This document shows, piece after piece, positions 17,979 to 30,037 of a stretch of 64,000 bases of DNA; the first letter of the stretch is position 1, and each line of letters begins with the position of its first letter. This DNA comes from Mesobacillus jeotgali (GTDB lineage Bacteria; Bacillota; Bacilli; Bacillales; Cytobacillaceae), in assembly GCF_002874535.1 (NCBI RefSeq), contig NZ_CP025025.1, positions 3,777,353 to 3,841,352 on the forward strand, in the 5' to 3' direction. The position numbers were made by a program, and so were the translations under genes. The notes under the pieces are model-generated. The model worked only from the letters and a program-made list of their open reading frames with translations, was not told the origin of the DNA and did not search any database.

Positions 17979-18098
17979 GAAAAGCGCAAGCACCTTGGTC
18001 AGCCCCGACATGCGCTGGAGGGCCTGACAGTGAAGTCGTTCTTTGACTTCATTGGGCGGACCGAAGCGACTCGAGCAGCTAGGTGCTGGTGCTAGACA
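17979..18098. repeat. Dispersed ~120-bp repeat, copy C
   Basis: A full copy (GGAAAAGCGCAAGCACCTTGG to GTGCTGGTGCTAGACA) lies between the HD-GYP gene and yunC. The remainder of the gap (17739-17978) is A/T-rich and presumably holds the HD-GYP promoter; no gene is seen. Confidence 0.85.
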
Positions 18099-18137
18099 CT
18101 AATCTACGTGTAATAAGTTTATACTTTCTTATAAAAG

Positions 18138-18167
18138 CAAAAAGACAGCCAAACAGGCTGTCTTTTC
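18138..18167 (-). terminator. Terminator of yunC
   Basis: AAAAGACAGCC / GGCTGTCTTTT (18140-18166) overlaps the end of yunC and leads into a T-rich tract on the minus strand. Confidence 0.8.
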
Positions 18168-18468
18168 AATTCATGAGCAACAATGCTTCTTTGCCGATCA
18201 TACCTTTTATTGCACCAAGGTTCTCCGCTTCATAAGTAACCGACTCCAGCGGGGCCTCGAGCAATTCTTCGATTGTTTTTACCCCAACCGCCCTGCCGGC
18301 AATAACCTTCCTGCCCTTAAGTTTTTCATTGAGAAGTGCGACATCCAGAGCACCGCACATAATGTATCCTTTATCTCCTGTAACGACAAGCAGGTTTGTC
18401 TTAGGCAGTTTTACAGAAATACATAAAAACGTCCTGCCTTCTATTTCAATAGGTGACATGTCGATCAT
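18166..18468 (-). CDS. yunC: DUF1805 protein YunC
   Basis: A 100-residue cytosolic protein of the DUF1805/YunC family, function unknown. The core includes LLVVTGDKGYIMCGALDVALLNEKL and AGRAVGVKTIEELLEAPLESVT. The start at 18468 has GGAGGGAG 8 nt upstream; the frame stays open into the yunD end, but no good start lies there. It follows yunD by about 130 bp in the same direction. Confidence 0.85.
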   Translation of the reverse strand: MIDMSPIEIEGRTFLCISVKLPKTNLLVVTGDKGYIMCGALDVALLNEKLKGRKVIAGRAVGVKTIEELLEAPLESVTYEAENLGAIKGMIGKEALLLMN

Positions 18469-18595
18469 GATCACAACTCCCTCCTTCAATCCCAATAACA
18501 CTTTATGAAGGATAGAGGGAAAGCGTGATATTTTGATCAGATATTGGTGAAGGTTGGTAAAAAATTTCTGCTGAATTAAACTAAGGAACCAACCT

Positions 18596-19966
18596 TTAAT
18601 AAGACGCAAGCTTCCACTCTAGCAAGTTGCGGAGAAATTCCGGCAGCCAGTATCTTTTTTCCTCAGCCCGCTGGATTTCTGGGAAAAAGCGGCCAAACGT
18701 GAACATATCAGGAATCGCCAGTGTGTAGTGTTCCTTGGCCTCGATCAGTTTGCCATTGATGAAAATCTGAGTGTAATTCCCTTTTTGCTGAAATTCGATT
18801 CCATCATACTCCATGACTCCCATGACGGTGCCGCGGAAGCCAAGACCTTTTATCTGCAGATGTGGCCATTTATCATCCCTGGTCTGCAGGAGCACTTCTT
18901 TTAGCTCTGCTCCTGATATCCTGATCGTGCAAGGATTGATTGGATGCGGACAAATTTCGAGCAGGTCGAACTTTGTTACATTTCCTTGCTTCAGGCCTTT
19001 AAGGATCATCCCGGCATTCATGAACGCACAATCGGCATTGCACCATTCCCGCAGCGCCTGTGTGAGCATCTTGGAAAGCTCTGAATGCTGAAGTGGGTCT
19101 GCCTTTAAACCCTCTGGAAGTAAAGCAACACTTTCTGCCATCAGCGTTTTGCCTTCCTGGAAGTATCCTTCTGCCATTTGCTGCTCATCATGAGCTTGAT
19201 CTGCTTCGTTCATATCATAGAGCATCGCTTTCTTATGTAGAATTTCTTTCGAGTTCCCATCCAGCTTCAAAGTCACATGGCCTGTATAGTATCCAAACTT
19301 CCCGGCTCCTGCCAGCAAGCTGCCATCAACTTCTTTTCCCTCATGTAAAATGTGGTGGGTATGGCCGCCGAGAATGACGTCAATCTCCGGGAACATCCCG
19401 GCAATCATTTCATCATCATGGATTCCAAGATGCGATAAAAGGATAATCAGATCCGTTTCTCCCTTTAATTGATCAACGCATTTCTTCAATTCATCAATCG
19501 GGTCGTTAAGCTTCCAGCCCAGCTGTGCATAAAACCGCGAAAAATTAACTGTGACGCCAATGACACCGATTCTAGTCCCGCTTTTGCTTATGTATACATG
19601 ATAGGGCTTAACCCACTCCGGCCTGCTCCCATCCCGATTATATAGATTTGCTATCAGCATTTCGAAATTCTTTTCAAGATACATCGAATCCAGGTCTTCG
19701 AAAGGAAGAGTGATTCCTTCATTATTCCCTATCGTCGCCGCATCGTAGCCAGCCTCATTCAAAAGACGGCAATTTGCCTTTCCCCTGGTCGCATCTGATA
19801 ATGGATGCCAGCGGTCCATATGATCGCCGATATCGAAAACAAGGACCTCGTCGCCCTCTTCCTCGTGCCAGCGCCTGCGTTCAGTCACCAGCTTATGGAT
19901 GCTTGGCCAGTGCTCCAAATGGCTATGCAAATCATTCGTATGGTAAATATGAATAATCTCTTCCAT
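18596..19966 (-). CDS. yunD: Metallophosphatase / 5'-nucleotidase-like protein YunD
   Basis: A 456-residue two-domain protein. Residues 1-230 form a calcineurin-type metallophosphoesterase with metal motifs HTNDLHSHL, FDIGDHMD, GNNEG and GGHTHH. The C-terminal domain resembles the 5'-nucleotidase substrate domain. No signal peptide is present, unlike classical UshA, so it should act inside the cell on nucleotides or UDP-sugars. This matches YunD. Confidence 0.85.
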   Translation of the reverse strand: MEEIIHIYHTNDLHSHLEHWPSIHKLVTERRRWHEEEGDEVLVFDIGDHMDRWHPLSDATRGKANCRLLNEAGYDAATIGNNEGITLPFEDLDSMYLEKNFEMLIANLYNRDGSRPEWVKPYHVYISKSGTRIGVIGVTVNFSRFYAQLGWKLNDPIDELKKCVDQLKGETDLIILLSHLGIHDDEMIAGMFPEIDVILGGHTHHILHEGKEVDGSLLAGAGKFGYYTGHVTLKLDGNSKEILHKKAMLYDMNEADQAHDEQQMAEGYFQEGKTLMAESVALLPEGLKADPLQHSELSKMLTQALREWCNADCAFMNAGMILKGLKQGNVTKFDLLEICPHPINPCTIRISGAELKEVLLQTRDDKWPHLQIKGLGFRGTVMGVMEYDGIEFQQKGNYTQIFINGKLIEAKEHYTLAIPDMFTFGRFFPEIQRAEEKRYWLPEFLRNLLEWKLASY

Positions 19967-20032
19967 CTAACCATCCATCCTCTTTTAAAAATGAAGTGCC
20001 CCCCTACATGTTGTCAGGAGGGATCCAAAGTC

Positions 20033-20881
20033 TTAAAACAAATCCAGCTGCCTCGGGTTTAACCCTTCATATTCTATGTCCAACAGCTCCACCATTTGTT
20101 TGGCATTATCAGCAGCATCTCCGCCGGAATTGTTGTTGAACAGTGCGAAAACCTGGTATGTGCTTTCATTTAACTTTTTCAGGCGGTCTGCCCACTCTTT
20201 TAATTCACCGTGATTATAGCGATATAAATAGCGGACTTCACGCCAATCCTCGCCTTTTCCTTTCTTGTTCCAGCCATGGACATTGCGGCCATGGAAACGG
20301 ACAAGAACTTTATCTTTCGATGTAGATTGAAGAACCGTTGGAATGGAGCCCGCCCCTGCCTGCGGTTCATCACAGATGCTGTGGATCCATTTTTCCTCTC
20401 TCATAAAATCCAGTGTCTTCTCGCGCATTTCATCTGTGAACCATGATTGGTTGCGGAATTCGAGCGCACAATCTAAATCCCCCATTTGATCACGGCACCA
20501 GCGCAAATAATCGACATTCTCCTTGCGCAGGTCAAACCACGGCGGAAACTGGAAAAGTGTCATTGCGTGCTTATTCGCTTCCAGGTAAGGCTTCAACGAT
20601 TCTATGTAAGCAGCGAACATCTCATTTTTATCAGTAAAAGGAATTTCACCGCGCTGGTGCCCGGTCATTCCCTGGTACGCTTTAACAATGAATTGAAAAT
20701 TGTCAGGTGTGTCATCTACCCATTTCGCGGCATTCCTCACAGGCTGCACAGCGTAAAAAGAGGCATCGACCTCGACTGCGGGAAAGTGGCTGGAGTACTC
20801 CTTTAGTTTATCTCGTGCTGAAACCCTGCCTTCATATAAACTGTCATGGTCTCCCCAGCCCGTTAAGCCAACAATAATCAT
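20033..20881 (-). CDS. yunF: DUF72 protein YunF
   Basis: A 282-residue DUF72 protein with a TIM-barrel-like pattern. Recognised stretches are GLTGWGDHDSLYEG at the N-terminus, VEVDASFYAVQP, FQFPPWF, LEFRNQSWF and RFHGRNVHGW. No function is established for the family. It lies 66 bp upstream of yunD in the same direction and is probably co-transcribed. Confidence 0.85.
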   Translation of the reverse strand: MIIVGLTGWGDHDSLYEGRVSARDKLKEYSSHFPAVEVDASFYAVQPVRNAAKWVDDTPDNFQFIVKAYQGMTGHQRGEIPFTDKNEMFAAYIESLKPYLEANKHAMTLFQFPPWFDLRKENVDYLRWCRDQMGDLDCALEFRNQSWFTDEMREKTLDFMREEKWIHSICDEPQAGAGSIPTVLQSTSKDKVLVRFHGRNVHGWNKKGKGEDWREVRYLYRYNHGELKEWADRLKKLNESTYQVFALFNNNSGGDAADNAKQMVELLDIEYEGLNPRQLDLF

Positions 20882-21008
20882 CTGTGCACCTCCATTTTAC
20901 CTTCATGATAGCATAATTACCTTCTGAATAAGAACTATGACATCGTTTAACCATAATTCCCCCTTATAGAAGAGAGAAAACACATATATTTTTGCTTTGG
21001 TAACTGAT

Positions 21009-21126
21009 AATCACTACGTTTTTGGGATGAATCACTACGTTTTTGCCAGGAACCACTACACTTTTGATGCTTATCACTACGAAAATGGACCGAATCACTA
21101 CGAAATTCTAGATAATCACTACTTTT
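21009..21126. repeat. 21-bp tandem array with TCACTACG core
   Basis: TCACTAC(G) cores begin at 21011, 21032, 21053, 21074, 21095 and 21116, every 21 bp. Cores are well kept (the third begins CC) while the intervening bases vary. It lies between yunF and sufB. The same gap (20882-21375) also has a 10-bp inverted repeat at 21274-21283/21301-21310. No gene is supported here. Confidence 0.9.
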
Positions 21127-21327
21127 TACATAAAAATGTCAATCTGTATATCCGGAATTGCACACTACCATGACAAATCCGTACACTCAAACTCATTAAT
21201 TGCCCCAAAAAACACCGGAATCTCTTAATGAATTTTTTTTTTACTTGCGCGTAACATCTCCCATAATTGGATAATCTTACATACGGAAAACGACTTAAGC
21301 TATGTAAGATACATATGCTTTTAACAT

Positions 21328-21359
21328 GCAAAAAATCCACCTGCTGAGGCAGGTGGATT
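21328..21359 (-). terminator. Terminator of the suf operon
   Basis: AATCCACCTGC / GCAGGTGGATT (21334-21359) with loop TGAG is followed by a T-run on the minus strand, downstream of sufB. Confidence 0.85.
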
Positions 21360-21375
21360 CCCGTAACTATCATTA

Positions 21376-22773
21376 TTAACCGATTGAACCTTCCATTTCG
21401 AACTTGATCAGGCGGTTCATTTCGACTGCGTATTCCATTGGCAATTCTTTTGTGAATGGCTCAATGAAGCCCATGACGATCATTTCTGTTGCTTCTTCTT
21501 CGGAAACTCCGCGGCTCATCAGGTAGAACAACTGCTCTTCTGATACTTTGGAAACTTTCGCTTCGTGCTCAAGAGAAATGTTGTCGTTCAGGATTTCATT
21601 GTATGGAATTGTATCTGAAGTAGACTTGTTATCCATGATCAACGTATCGCACTCAATGTTAGAGCGGGCGCCGTCAGCTTTGCGTCCGAAGTGGACGATT
21701 CCGCGGTATGTTACTTTTCCGCCTTGCTTTGAGATTGATTTAGATACGATTGTTGATGATGTGTTTGGAGCAAGGTGGATCATTTTCGCACCTGCATCCT
21801 GATGCTGGCCTTTACCAGCGATTGCGATCGATAATGTCATCCCGCGAGCGCCTTCGCCCTTAAGGATGACCGCTGGGTATTTCATAGTCAGCTTGGAACC
21901 GATGTTGCCATCGATCCATTCCATTGTCGCGTTCGCTTCACAGACTGCACGCTTTGTTACAAGGTTGAAGACGTTGTTTGCCCAGTTCTGGATAGTTGTG
22001 TAACGGCAATATGCGTCTTTTTTAATGATAATTTCAACAACCGCACTGTGAAGTGAGTTTGTTGTGTAAACAGGAGCTGTACATCCTTCAACATAATGTA
22101 CGTGCGCGCCTTCATCAACGATGATCAGTGTACGCTCGAATTGACCCATGTTTTCAGAGTTGATGCGGAAGTACGCCTGAAGTGGAGTATCCACTTTGAT
22201 TCCTTTAGGAACATAGATGAAAGATCCGCCAGACCAGACCGCAGAGTTTAATGCTGAAAACTTGTTGTCTGTTGGAGGGATGACTTTTCCGAAATGCTCA
22301 CGGAAAATGTCTTCGTTTTCTTTTAGAGCAGAATCTGTGTCTTTGAAGACGATTCCTAGCTCTTCAAGCTCTTCCTTCATGTTGTGGTATACAACTTCTG
22401 ATTCGTATTGCGCAGAAACACCTGCAAGGTATTTTTGCTCAGCTTCAGGGATACCAAGCTTATCGAAAGTCGCCTTGATTTCATCAGGAACTTCATCCCA
22501 TGATTTTTCAGAGCGCTCTGAAGGTTTTACGTAATATGTGATTTCATCAAAGTTTAATGAAGCCATGTCTCCGCCCCATTGAGGCATTGGCATATTGTAG
22601 AAGTGCTCTAATGATTTTAAACGGAAGTCCAGCATCCACTGGGGCTCTTCCTTCATTTTTGAAATTTCTTCAACGATTTCACGCGTCAGGCCGCGCTTAG
22701 ACCGGAAGATGGAAACGTCTTTGTCGGAAAATCCGTACTTATAATCACCGATCTCTGGCATTTTTTTAGCCAT
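21376..22773 (-). CDS. sufB: Fe-S cluster assembly protein SufB
   Basis: A 465-residue scaffold subunit of the SufBC2D complex, where Fe-S clusters are built. Family sequence is clear throughout, including [20 protein letters not shown] and the C-terminal [14 protein letters not shown]. It is the last gene of sufCDSUB, about 110 bp after sufU. No frameshift is seen. Confidence 0.95.
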   Translation of the reverse strand: MAKKMPEIGDYKYGFSDKDVSIFRSKRGLTREIVEEISKMKEEPQWMLDFRLKSLEHFYNMPMPQWGGDMASLNFDEITYYVKPSERSEKSWDEVPDEIKATFDKLGIPEAEQKYLAGVSAQYESEVVYHNMKEELEELGIVFKDTDSALKENEDIFREHFGKVIPPTDNKFSALNSAVWSGGSFIYVPKGIKVDTPLQAYFRINSENMGQFERTLIIVDEGAHVHYVEGCTAPVYTTNSLHSAVVEIIIKKDAYCRYTTIQNWANNVFNLVTKRAVCEANATMEWIDGNIGSKLTMKYPAVILKGEGARGMTLSIAIAGKGQHQDAGAKMIHLAPNTSSTIVSKSISKQGGKVTYRGIVHFGRKADGARSNIECDTLIMDNKSTSDTIPYNEILNDNISLEHEAKVSKVSEEQLFYLMSRGVSEEEATEMIVMGFIEPFTKELPMEYAVEMNRLIKFEMEGSIG

Positions 22774-22886
22774 CGTCGAATTCCTCCATTCTTAAAGCAA
22801 GGAAACCAGGTCTCCTGCTTTGTAGTTGTTCGCTGCAGGCCAATCCCCCGCAGCTGTTTCGAAAAGAAATCATATGCGATGATTCC

Positions 22887-25859
<2,973 letters not shown>

Positions 25860-25877
25860 TATAAATCCCCCCAACGC

Positions 25878-26663
25878 TTAAGCTTCTTGCCCAACTGTTT
25901 CGTCTTCGATGCCCAGTTCTTTCTTAATCCAGTCGTATCCTTCTGCTTCTAAGCGCTGTGCAAGTTCTGGTCCGCCAGACTTCACAATGCGGCCCTGCAT
26001 CATAACGTGAACATAGTCAGGAGTGATGTAGTCAAGAAGGCGCTGGTAGTGAGTGATGATCAAGCAGCCGAAATCTTCGCCGCGCATTTCATTGATTCCT
26101 TTAGAAACAACCTTCAATGCATCGATATCAAGACCTGAGTCGATTTCATCCAGGATTGCGATTTTTGGTTCAAGCATCATTAATTGAAGAATCTCGTTAC
26201 GCTTCTTCTCACCGCCGGAGAAACCTTCGTTAAGATAACGCTGTGCCATATCAAGATCCATTTCAAGGAATTCCATTTGCTTATCCATCTTGCGGATGAA
26301 CTTCATAAGAGAAATTTCATTACCTTCGCCAAGACGGCTGTTCAAAGCAGAACGTAAGAAGTCCGCATTTGTTACACCGCTGATTTCACTTGGATATTGC
26401 ATAGCAAGGAAAAGACCAGCGCGTGCTCTCTCATCAACTTCCATTTCAAGAACATCTTCGCCATCAAGCGTAACTGTTCCATTTGTTACTTCATACTTAG
26501 GGTGACCCATGATTGCAGAAGATAAAGTGGATTTACCAGTACCGTTAGGTCCCATGATTGCATGGATTTCTCCACCCTTAACTTCAATATCCACACCTTT
26601 TAATATCTGCTTGCCTTCAATCTCAACTTGAAGGTCCTTAATTGATAATACAGATCCTGCCAT
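25878..26663 (-). CDS. sufC: Fe-S assembly ATPase SufC
   Basis: A 261-residue ABC-type ATPase that drives the SufBCD scaffold. Walker A is GPNGTGKST, the signature SGGEKKRNE, and Walker B AILDEIDSGLD. GGAGG precedes the ATG. It is the first gene of the operon. Confidence 0.96.
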   Translation of the reverse strand: MAGSVLSIKDLQVEIEGKQILKGVDIEVKGGEIHAIMGPNGTGKSTLSSAIMGHPKYEVTNGTVTLDGEDVLEMEVDERARAGLFLAMQYPSEISGVTNADFLRSALNSRLGEGNEISLMKFIRKMDKQMEFLEMDLDMAQRYLNEGFSGGEKKRNEILQLMMLEPKIAILDEIDSGLDIDALKVVSKGINEMRGEDFGCLIITHYQRLLDYITPDYVHVMMQGRIVKSGGPELAQRLEAEGYDWIKKELGIEDETVGQEA

Positions 26664-26782
26664 AATATTACCTCCGTCAATATAGAAAAGATTTTAAGCC
26701 GACTCTTGCCGTCAAAAACTCTATTCTCATTTTATTCTCATTACAATCTTATAACAAATGAAAAGTGTTAGCAACACCTTAA

Positions 26783-27029
26783 AAGTGGAAAGAAAAACAA
26801 AGAACCCTGTAGATTATTGTCAAACCCGCGTGGATTTTTGGCTCATGCCGAGTGGGAAGGAAACGACCGAGCAAATTCATTTGCTTGCAGCGTTTCATTT
26901 CCACTCGGCAGCTTTTCAGCTGCGGCTGAAAAGCCAGTGAAGCGTAAGCTTCCGAAGTGAGCCAAAAATCAGCAGAAACTCTGATTTACATATCAATCTA
27001 CAGATGGACTCCCTTGATTCTTTCCACTT
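26783..27029. other. 247-nt multibranched inverted-repeat structure
   Basis: Nested perfect arms enclose several hairpins. The outer pairs are 26783-26794/27018-27029 (12 bp), 26807-26815/26995-27003 (9 bp) and 26833-26845/26958-26970 (13 bp). Inside are a long hairpin at 26846-26910 (TGCCGAGTGG arms plus two inner stems), a perfect 10-bp hairpin at 26911-26934 and a 5-bp hairpin at 26939-26952. It may be a structured RNA or a MITE-like element. No ORF explains it. The rest of the gap up to 26783 is the sufC upstream region. Confidence 0.8.
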
Positions 27030-27039
27030 CCCCCACCCC

Positions 27040-27061
27040 GCCATTCAGCTAGCTGAATGGC
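27040..27061. repeat. Perfect 22-bp palindrome
   Basis: An 11-bp arm (GCCATTCAGCT) is followed directly by its reverse complement. It lies 10 bp right of the branched structure. Confidence 0.85.
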
Positions 27062-27201
27062 GACATGCGACGACATAACACAATTCCATTTTAACAGAAC
27101 AAGCAATTTTAAGTCGGATATACCGCTCACAGCTTGGACATCATTTTATTTTTTACCTTCTATTATAAAAAAATGTACCCCAAGGCCGAAGTCACTCCCG
27201 G

Positions 27202-27503
27202 TTCTGACAGCTTTTCCTCTTTTGGCACCCAACCTGTCTGAAGTCACCTCATCTTCTGACAGATTTTCCCCTTTTGAGATCAAACTTGTCTGATCTTACC
27301 TCGACTTCTGACAGCTTTTCGTCCTTACACCTCAAACCTGTCACAATAACACCTTTTTCTTGACAACTTTTTGCCCTTACACCTCAAACCTGTCACAATA
27401 ACTGCCTTTTCTTGACAGCTTATCGGCCTGACATCCCAAACCTGTCAAAATAACGGCTTTTTCTTGACAGCTTTCCACCCTAATACATCAAACCTGTCAA
27501 AAT
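27202..27503. repeat. 52-bp periodic CTGTCA/TGACAG array, locus 2
   Basis: CTGTC (one unit TTGTC) begins at 27234, 27286, 27338, 27390, 27442 and 27494, exactly 52 bp apart, with a leading TGACAG half-unit at 27205-27210. The motif pair, spacing and orientation are the same as at 6026-6510. It is intergenic between sufC and the next small gene. Confidence 0.88.
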
Positions 27504-27555
27504 AAAAAAGAACATCTATGATAACCAATCTCCCTCAGGTTATTTCAACAACACA

Positions 27556-27588
27556 CAATAAAGAAACCAGTGCATAATTCACACTGGT
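27556..27588 (-). terminator. Terminator downstream of the small minus-strand ORF
   Basis: ACCAGTG and CACTGGT (27566-27588) form a stem. On the minus strand it is followed by TTTCTTTATT. Confidence 0.55.
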
Positions 27589-27622
27589 CCCAAAATTTTT
27601 CTTCTATTATATATACTCTCGC

Positions 27623-27775
27623 TTACGAGTGGACTTTTCTGTCCAGGTCTGCGACCATCCGTTGGCTTTTGATATACTCTCTTTCGCGTTTTCTTTCGAC
27701 TTCCATTCTTGCGTCATGGTTCATGCTGTATACCTCGTAACTAATTCCATGAGCTCCATGCATCGCTTTTTCCAT
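27623..27775 (-). CDS. Small charged protein of unknown function
   Basis: A possible 50-residue hydrophilic protein rich in Arg, Lys, Glu and Met (MEKAMHGAHGISYEVYSMN...), with no membrane segment or known motif. It ends 35 bp before a terminator-like hairpin on the same strand, which supports transcription. The Shine-Dalgarno for the ATG at 27775 is weak; an internal ATG at 27763 is an alternative. I do not recognise the family. Confidence 0.4.
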   Translation of the reverse strand: MEKAMHGAHGISYEVYSMNHDARMEVERKREREYIKSQRMVADLDRKVHS

Positions 27776-27830
27776 TTCACTTGTGTAGTTCAGTTTTAGC
27801 TGACTAATAGTGAATCATCCCTTCGGTTTT

Positions 27831-27853
27831 TCGCTTTAATAAGCGATTTTTTT
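27831..27853 (+). terminator. Terminator-like hairpin on the plus strand
   Basis: TCGCTT / AAGCGA (27831-27846) is followed by seven Ts. No plus-strand gene lies immediately upstream. It may end a transcript through the arrays or act as an attenuator-like structure. A 10-bp inverted repeat (27851-27860/27884-27893) follows. Confidence 0.45.
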
Positions 27854-28040
27854 GATAGTGCAATCTTAACACCTTTTATTTACCACTATCAAAGCGGTTA
27901 AAACCGTTAAATTTTGGATGTGATGGAGTAAGGGGTCCTAACGCGACTTCACCTCTGCCATTCTTAGAATACTGGCAATATCCTCCCAAATGGAGCCTTT
28001 CCTGTTATTTAACAGCCAGTTCTGCTGTATAAAACAGCTT

Positions 28041-28412
28041 TTACTGCTTCAAAGTATTTAGTTCGGCCATTGCTTCCTGGACGAGTGTCACTGCCTGGCT
28101 CATTGCCGCGCCGCCACCAAAAGCAGCAGTAACTCCCACCGCTTCCAGAATTTGTTCTTCCGTTGCCCCCTGGTCAAGGCAGCCTTTTAAATGATATATA
28201 ATGCAATATTCATCCTGTGAATACAATGAAATTCCTAAAGCGATCAGCTGCTTTTCTTTTTGCGTTAAAGTCCCTTCCTGAAAACATACTTCAGTAAACG
28301 CATTATAATGCCTGGCAAGCTCTGGCATTCTTTGTGTAAATACACCCAGGCCTTGCTTATATTCATGCAGTGCTGCTTCTGTTGAATTCCGAGGTTCATA
28401 ATGATGCTCCAT
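28041..28412 (-). CDS. yurZ: Carboxymuconolactone decarboxylase-like protein YurZ
   Basis: A protein of about 123 residues with the AhpD/CMD-like alpha-helical fold. The likely active segment is [12 protein letters not shown], with Cys and His spaced as in CMD-like proteins. The substrate is unknown. The ATG at 28412 has GGAG 8 nt upstream; the in-frame GTG at 28421 is less suited. Its place between the metNPQ and suf operons matches B. subtilis yurZ. Confidence 0.8.
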   Translation of the reverse strand: MEHHYEPRNSTEAALHEYKQGLGVFTQRMPELARHYNAFTEVCFQEGTLTQKEKQLIALGISLYSQDEYCIIYHLKGCLDQGATEEQILEAVGVTAAFGGGAAMSQAVTLVQEAMAELNTLKQ

Positions 28413-28477
28413 TGCTTCCACTCCATTCTGCTTTTTTCTCGGTTAGTATGTTAATTTTCACAGTCGGTTATGCGGCA

Positions 28478-28508
28478 AAAAGAAAAAGCAGGCTGCACGC
28501 CTGCTTTT
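28478..28508 (-). terminator. Terminator of the metNPQ operon
   Basis: The stem AAAAGCAGGC / GCCTGCTTTT (28484-28508) is followed on the minus strand by TTCTTTTT. Confidence 0.85.
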
Positions 28509-28514
28509 ACCTCA

Positions 28515-29354
28515 TTATTCTTTTACCGGTACAACTGCACCCTCATATTTTTCAAGAATAAAATCCTGAATCTCTTTTGAGTGAAGCACTTCAACTAGCG
28601 CCTTGATTGCCGGTTTGTCAGCATCTCCTTCACGAACGGCAATTACGTTTACGTATGGAGAATCGCTTTCCTCGATCGCGATAGAATCCTCTAATGGATT
28701 AAGACCAGCATCAATTGCATAGTTAGAGTTGATTAAAACTGCATCGCCTTCGCCATTGTTGAAGATTTGTGGAAGCAACGCTGCATCGTACTCTGTATCA
28801 AACTTTAGTTCTTTAGGGTTTTCTTCGATATCATCAATTGTAGCCTTTACTTTATCCACGCCTTCTTTAAGAGTGATCAAGCCTTCTTTTTCAAGCATTG
28901 TCAAGATACGGCCATGGTCTGCGACCGAGCTGCTCATGATAACGTGCGCTCCTATTGGCAGATCATCCAGAGTAGTATGGTCTTGTGAATAGACACCAAT
29001 TGGCTCGATGTGGATTCCGCCTGCATTCTCAAACTTATAGCCGTGTTCAGCCATTTGTGACTCAAGGTACGGGATGTGCTGGAAGTAGTTTGCATCAAGT
29101 TCTCCTGAATCCAATGCCTGGTTAGGAACCACATAATCGTTGAAAGTCTTAATTTCCATTTCATAGCCTTTTTCTTCAAGTAGCGCCTTTGCTTCTTCCA
29201 AAATTTCTGCGTGAGGTACGTTTGAAGCACCAACGACAATTTTCTTACTTTCTTCCTTGCCGCCTTCTCCCGATGTGTTATCCTCAGAAGTTCCGCAAGC
29301 TGCAAGTCCTGCTGTTAATACTAATGCTAATAGAGCTAATAACCATTTTTTCAA
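28515..29354 (-). CDS. metQ: Methionine ABC transporter substrate-binding lipoprotein MetQ
   Basis: A 279-residue NlpA-family lipoprotein that binds methionine outside the membrane. The signal peptide ends in lipobox LAAC, and an Asn/Asp-rich linker follows. The body has the family segments NVPHAEILEEAKALLE and YVNVIAVREGD. The start is TTG behind GGAGAG. It is the last gene of metNPQ and is controlled by the upstream S-box. Confidence 0.93.
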   Translation of the reverse strand: MKKWLLALLALVLTAGLAACGTSEDNTSGEGGKEESKKIVVGASNVPHAEILEEAKALLEEKGYEMEIKTFNDYVVPNQALDSGELDANYFQHIPYLESQMAEHGYKFENAGGIHIEPIGVYSQDHTTLDDLPIGAHVIMSSSVADHGRILTMLEKEGLITLKEGVDKVKATIDDIEENPKELKFDTEYDAALLPQIFNNGEGDAVLINSNYAIDAGLNPLEDSIAIEESDSPYVNVIAVREGDADKPAIKALVEVLHSKEIQDFILEKYEGAVVPVKE

Positions 29355-29368
29355 TTCAAATCTCTCCT

Positions 29369-30037
29369 TTATCTCTTATCTAATTTTCTAGTGAAGAAAT
29401 CACCAACAAACTGAATTAAAAACACGATAATTAAAATAATGATGGTTGCCATCAAGGTGACATCATTCCGGCTTCTCTGGAAGCCTTCCATGTATGCCAG
29501 GTTTCCGAGACCGCCTGCCCCGATGACACCGGCCATCGCCGTGTAACTGACTAGCGCGATGGCCGTCACCGTTATACCGGACACCAACGCTGGCATCGAT
29601 TCCGGCAGCAGCACTTTCCAGATGATTGTCGTCGTCTTTGCTCCCATCGATTTTGCTGCTTCAATGACTCCTTTATCAATCTCACGCAAGCCAATCTCAA
29701 CCATTCTTGCGTAAAATGGAGCCGATCCAATGATCAGTGCAGGCAATGCAGCGTTTTCCCCGATCATCGAGCCAACGATGAACTTTGTAAAAGGTATCAG
29801 AAGGACGATTAAAATGATGAATGGGATTGATCTGAAAATATTAACGATTGCACTTAATACTAAATTGACCGGTTGGTTTTCCCATATATTTCCCTTTGCT
29901 GTCAAAAAGAGCAGCAGTCCAAGGATCGCTCCAAGAATGAAGGTAGCCACAACAGAGATGGCACTCATGTATAGTGTTTCAACGGTCGCTTCCCACATTC
30001 GGTCCCAGTTCACATTCGGAAACAAATTTTCAGCCAT
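29369..30037 (-). CDS. metP: Methionine ABC transporter permease MetP
   Basis: A 222-residue MetI-type permease with about 5-6 spans. The ABC permease EAA loop is visible as EAAKSMGAKTTTIIWKVLLPE. It overlaps the end of metN by 8 bp. Confidence 0.93.
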   Translation of the reverse strand: MAENLFPNVNWDRMWEATVETLYMSAISVVATFILGAILGLLLFLTAKGNIWENQPVNLVLSAIVNIFRSIPFIILIVLLIPFTKFIVGSMIGENAALPALIIGSAPFYARMVEIGLREIDKGVIEAAKSMGAKTTTIIWKVLLPESMPALVSGITVTAIALVSYTAMAGVIGAGGLGNLAYMEGFQRSRNDVTLMATIIILIIVFLIQFVGDFFTRKLDKR

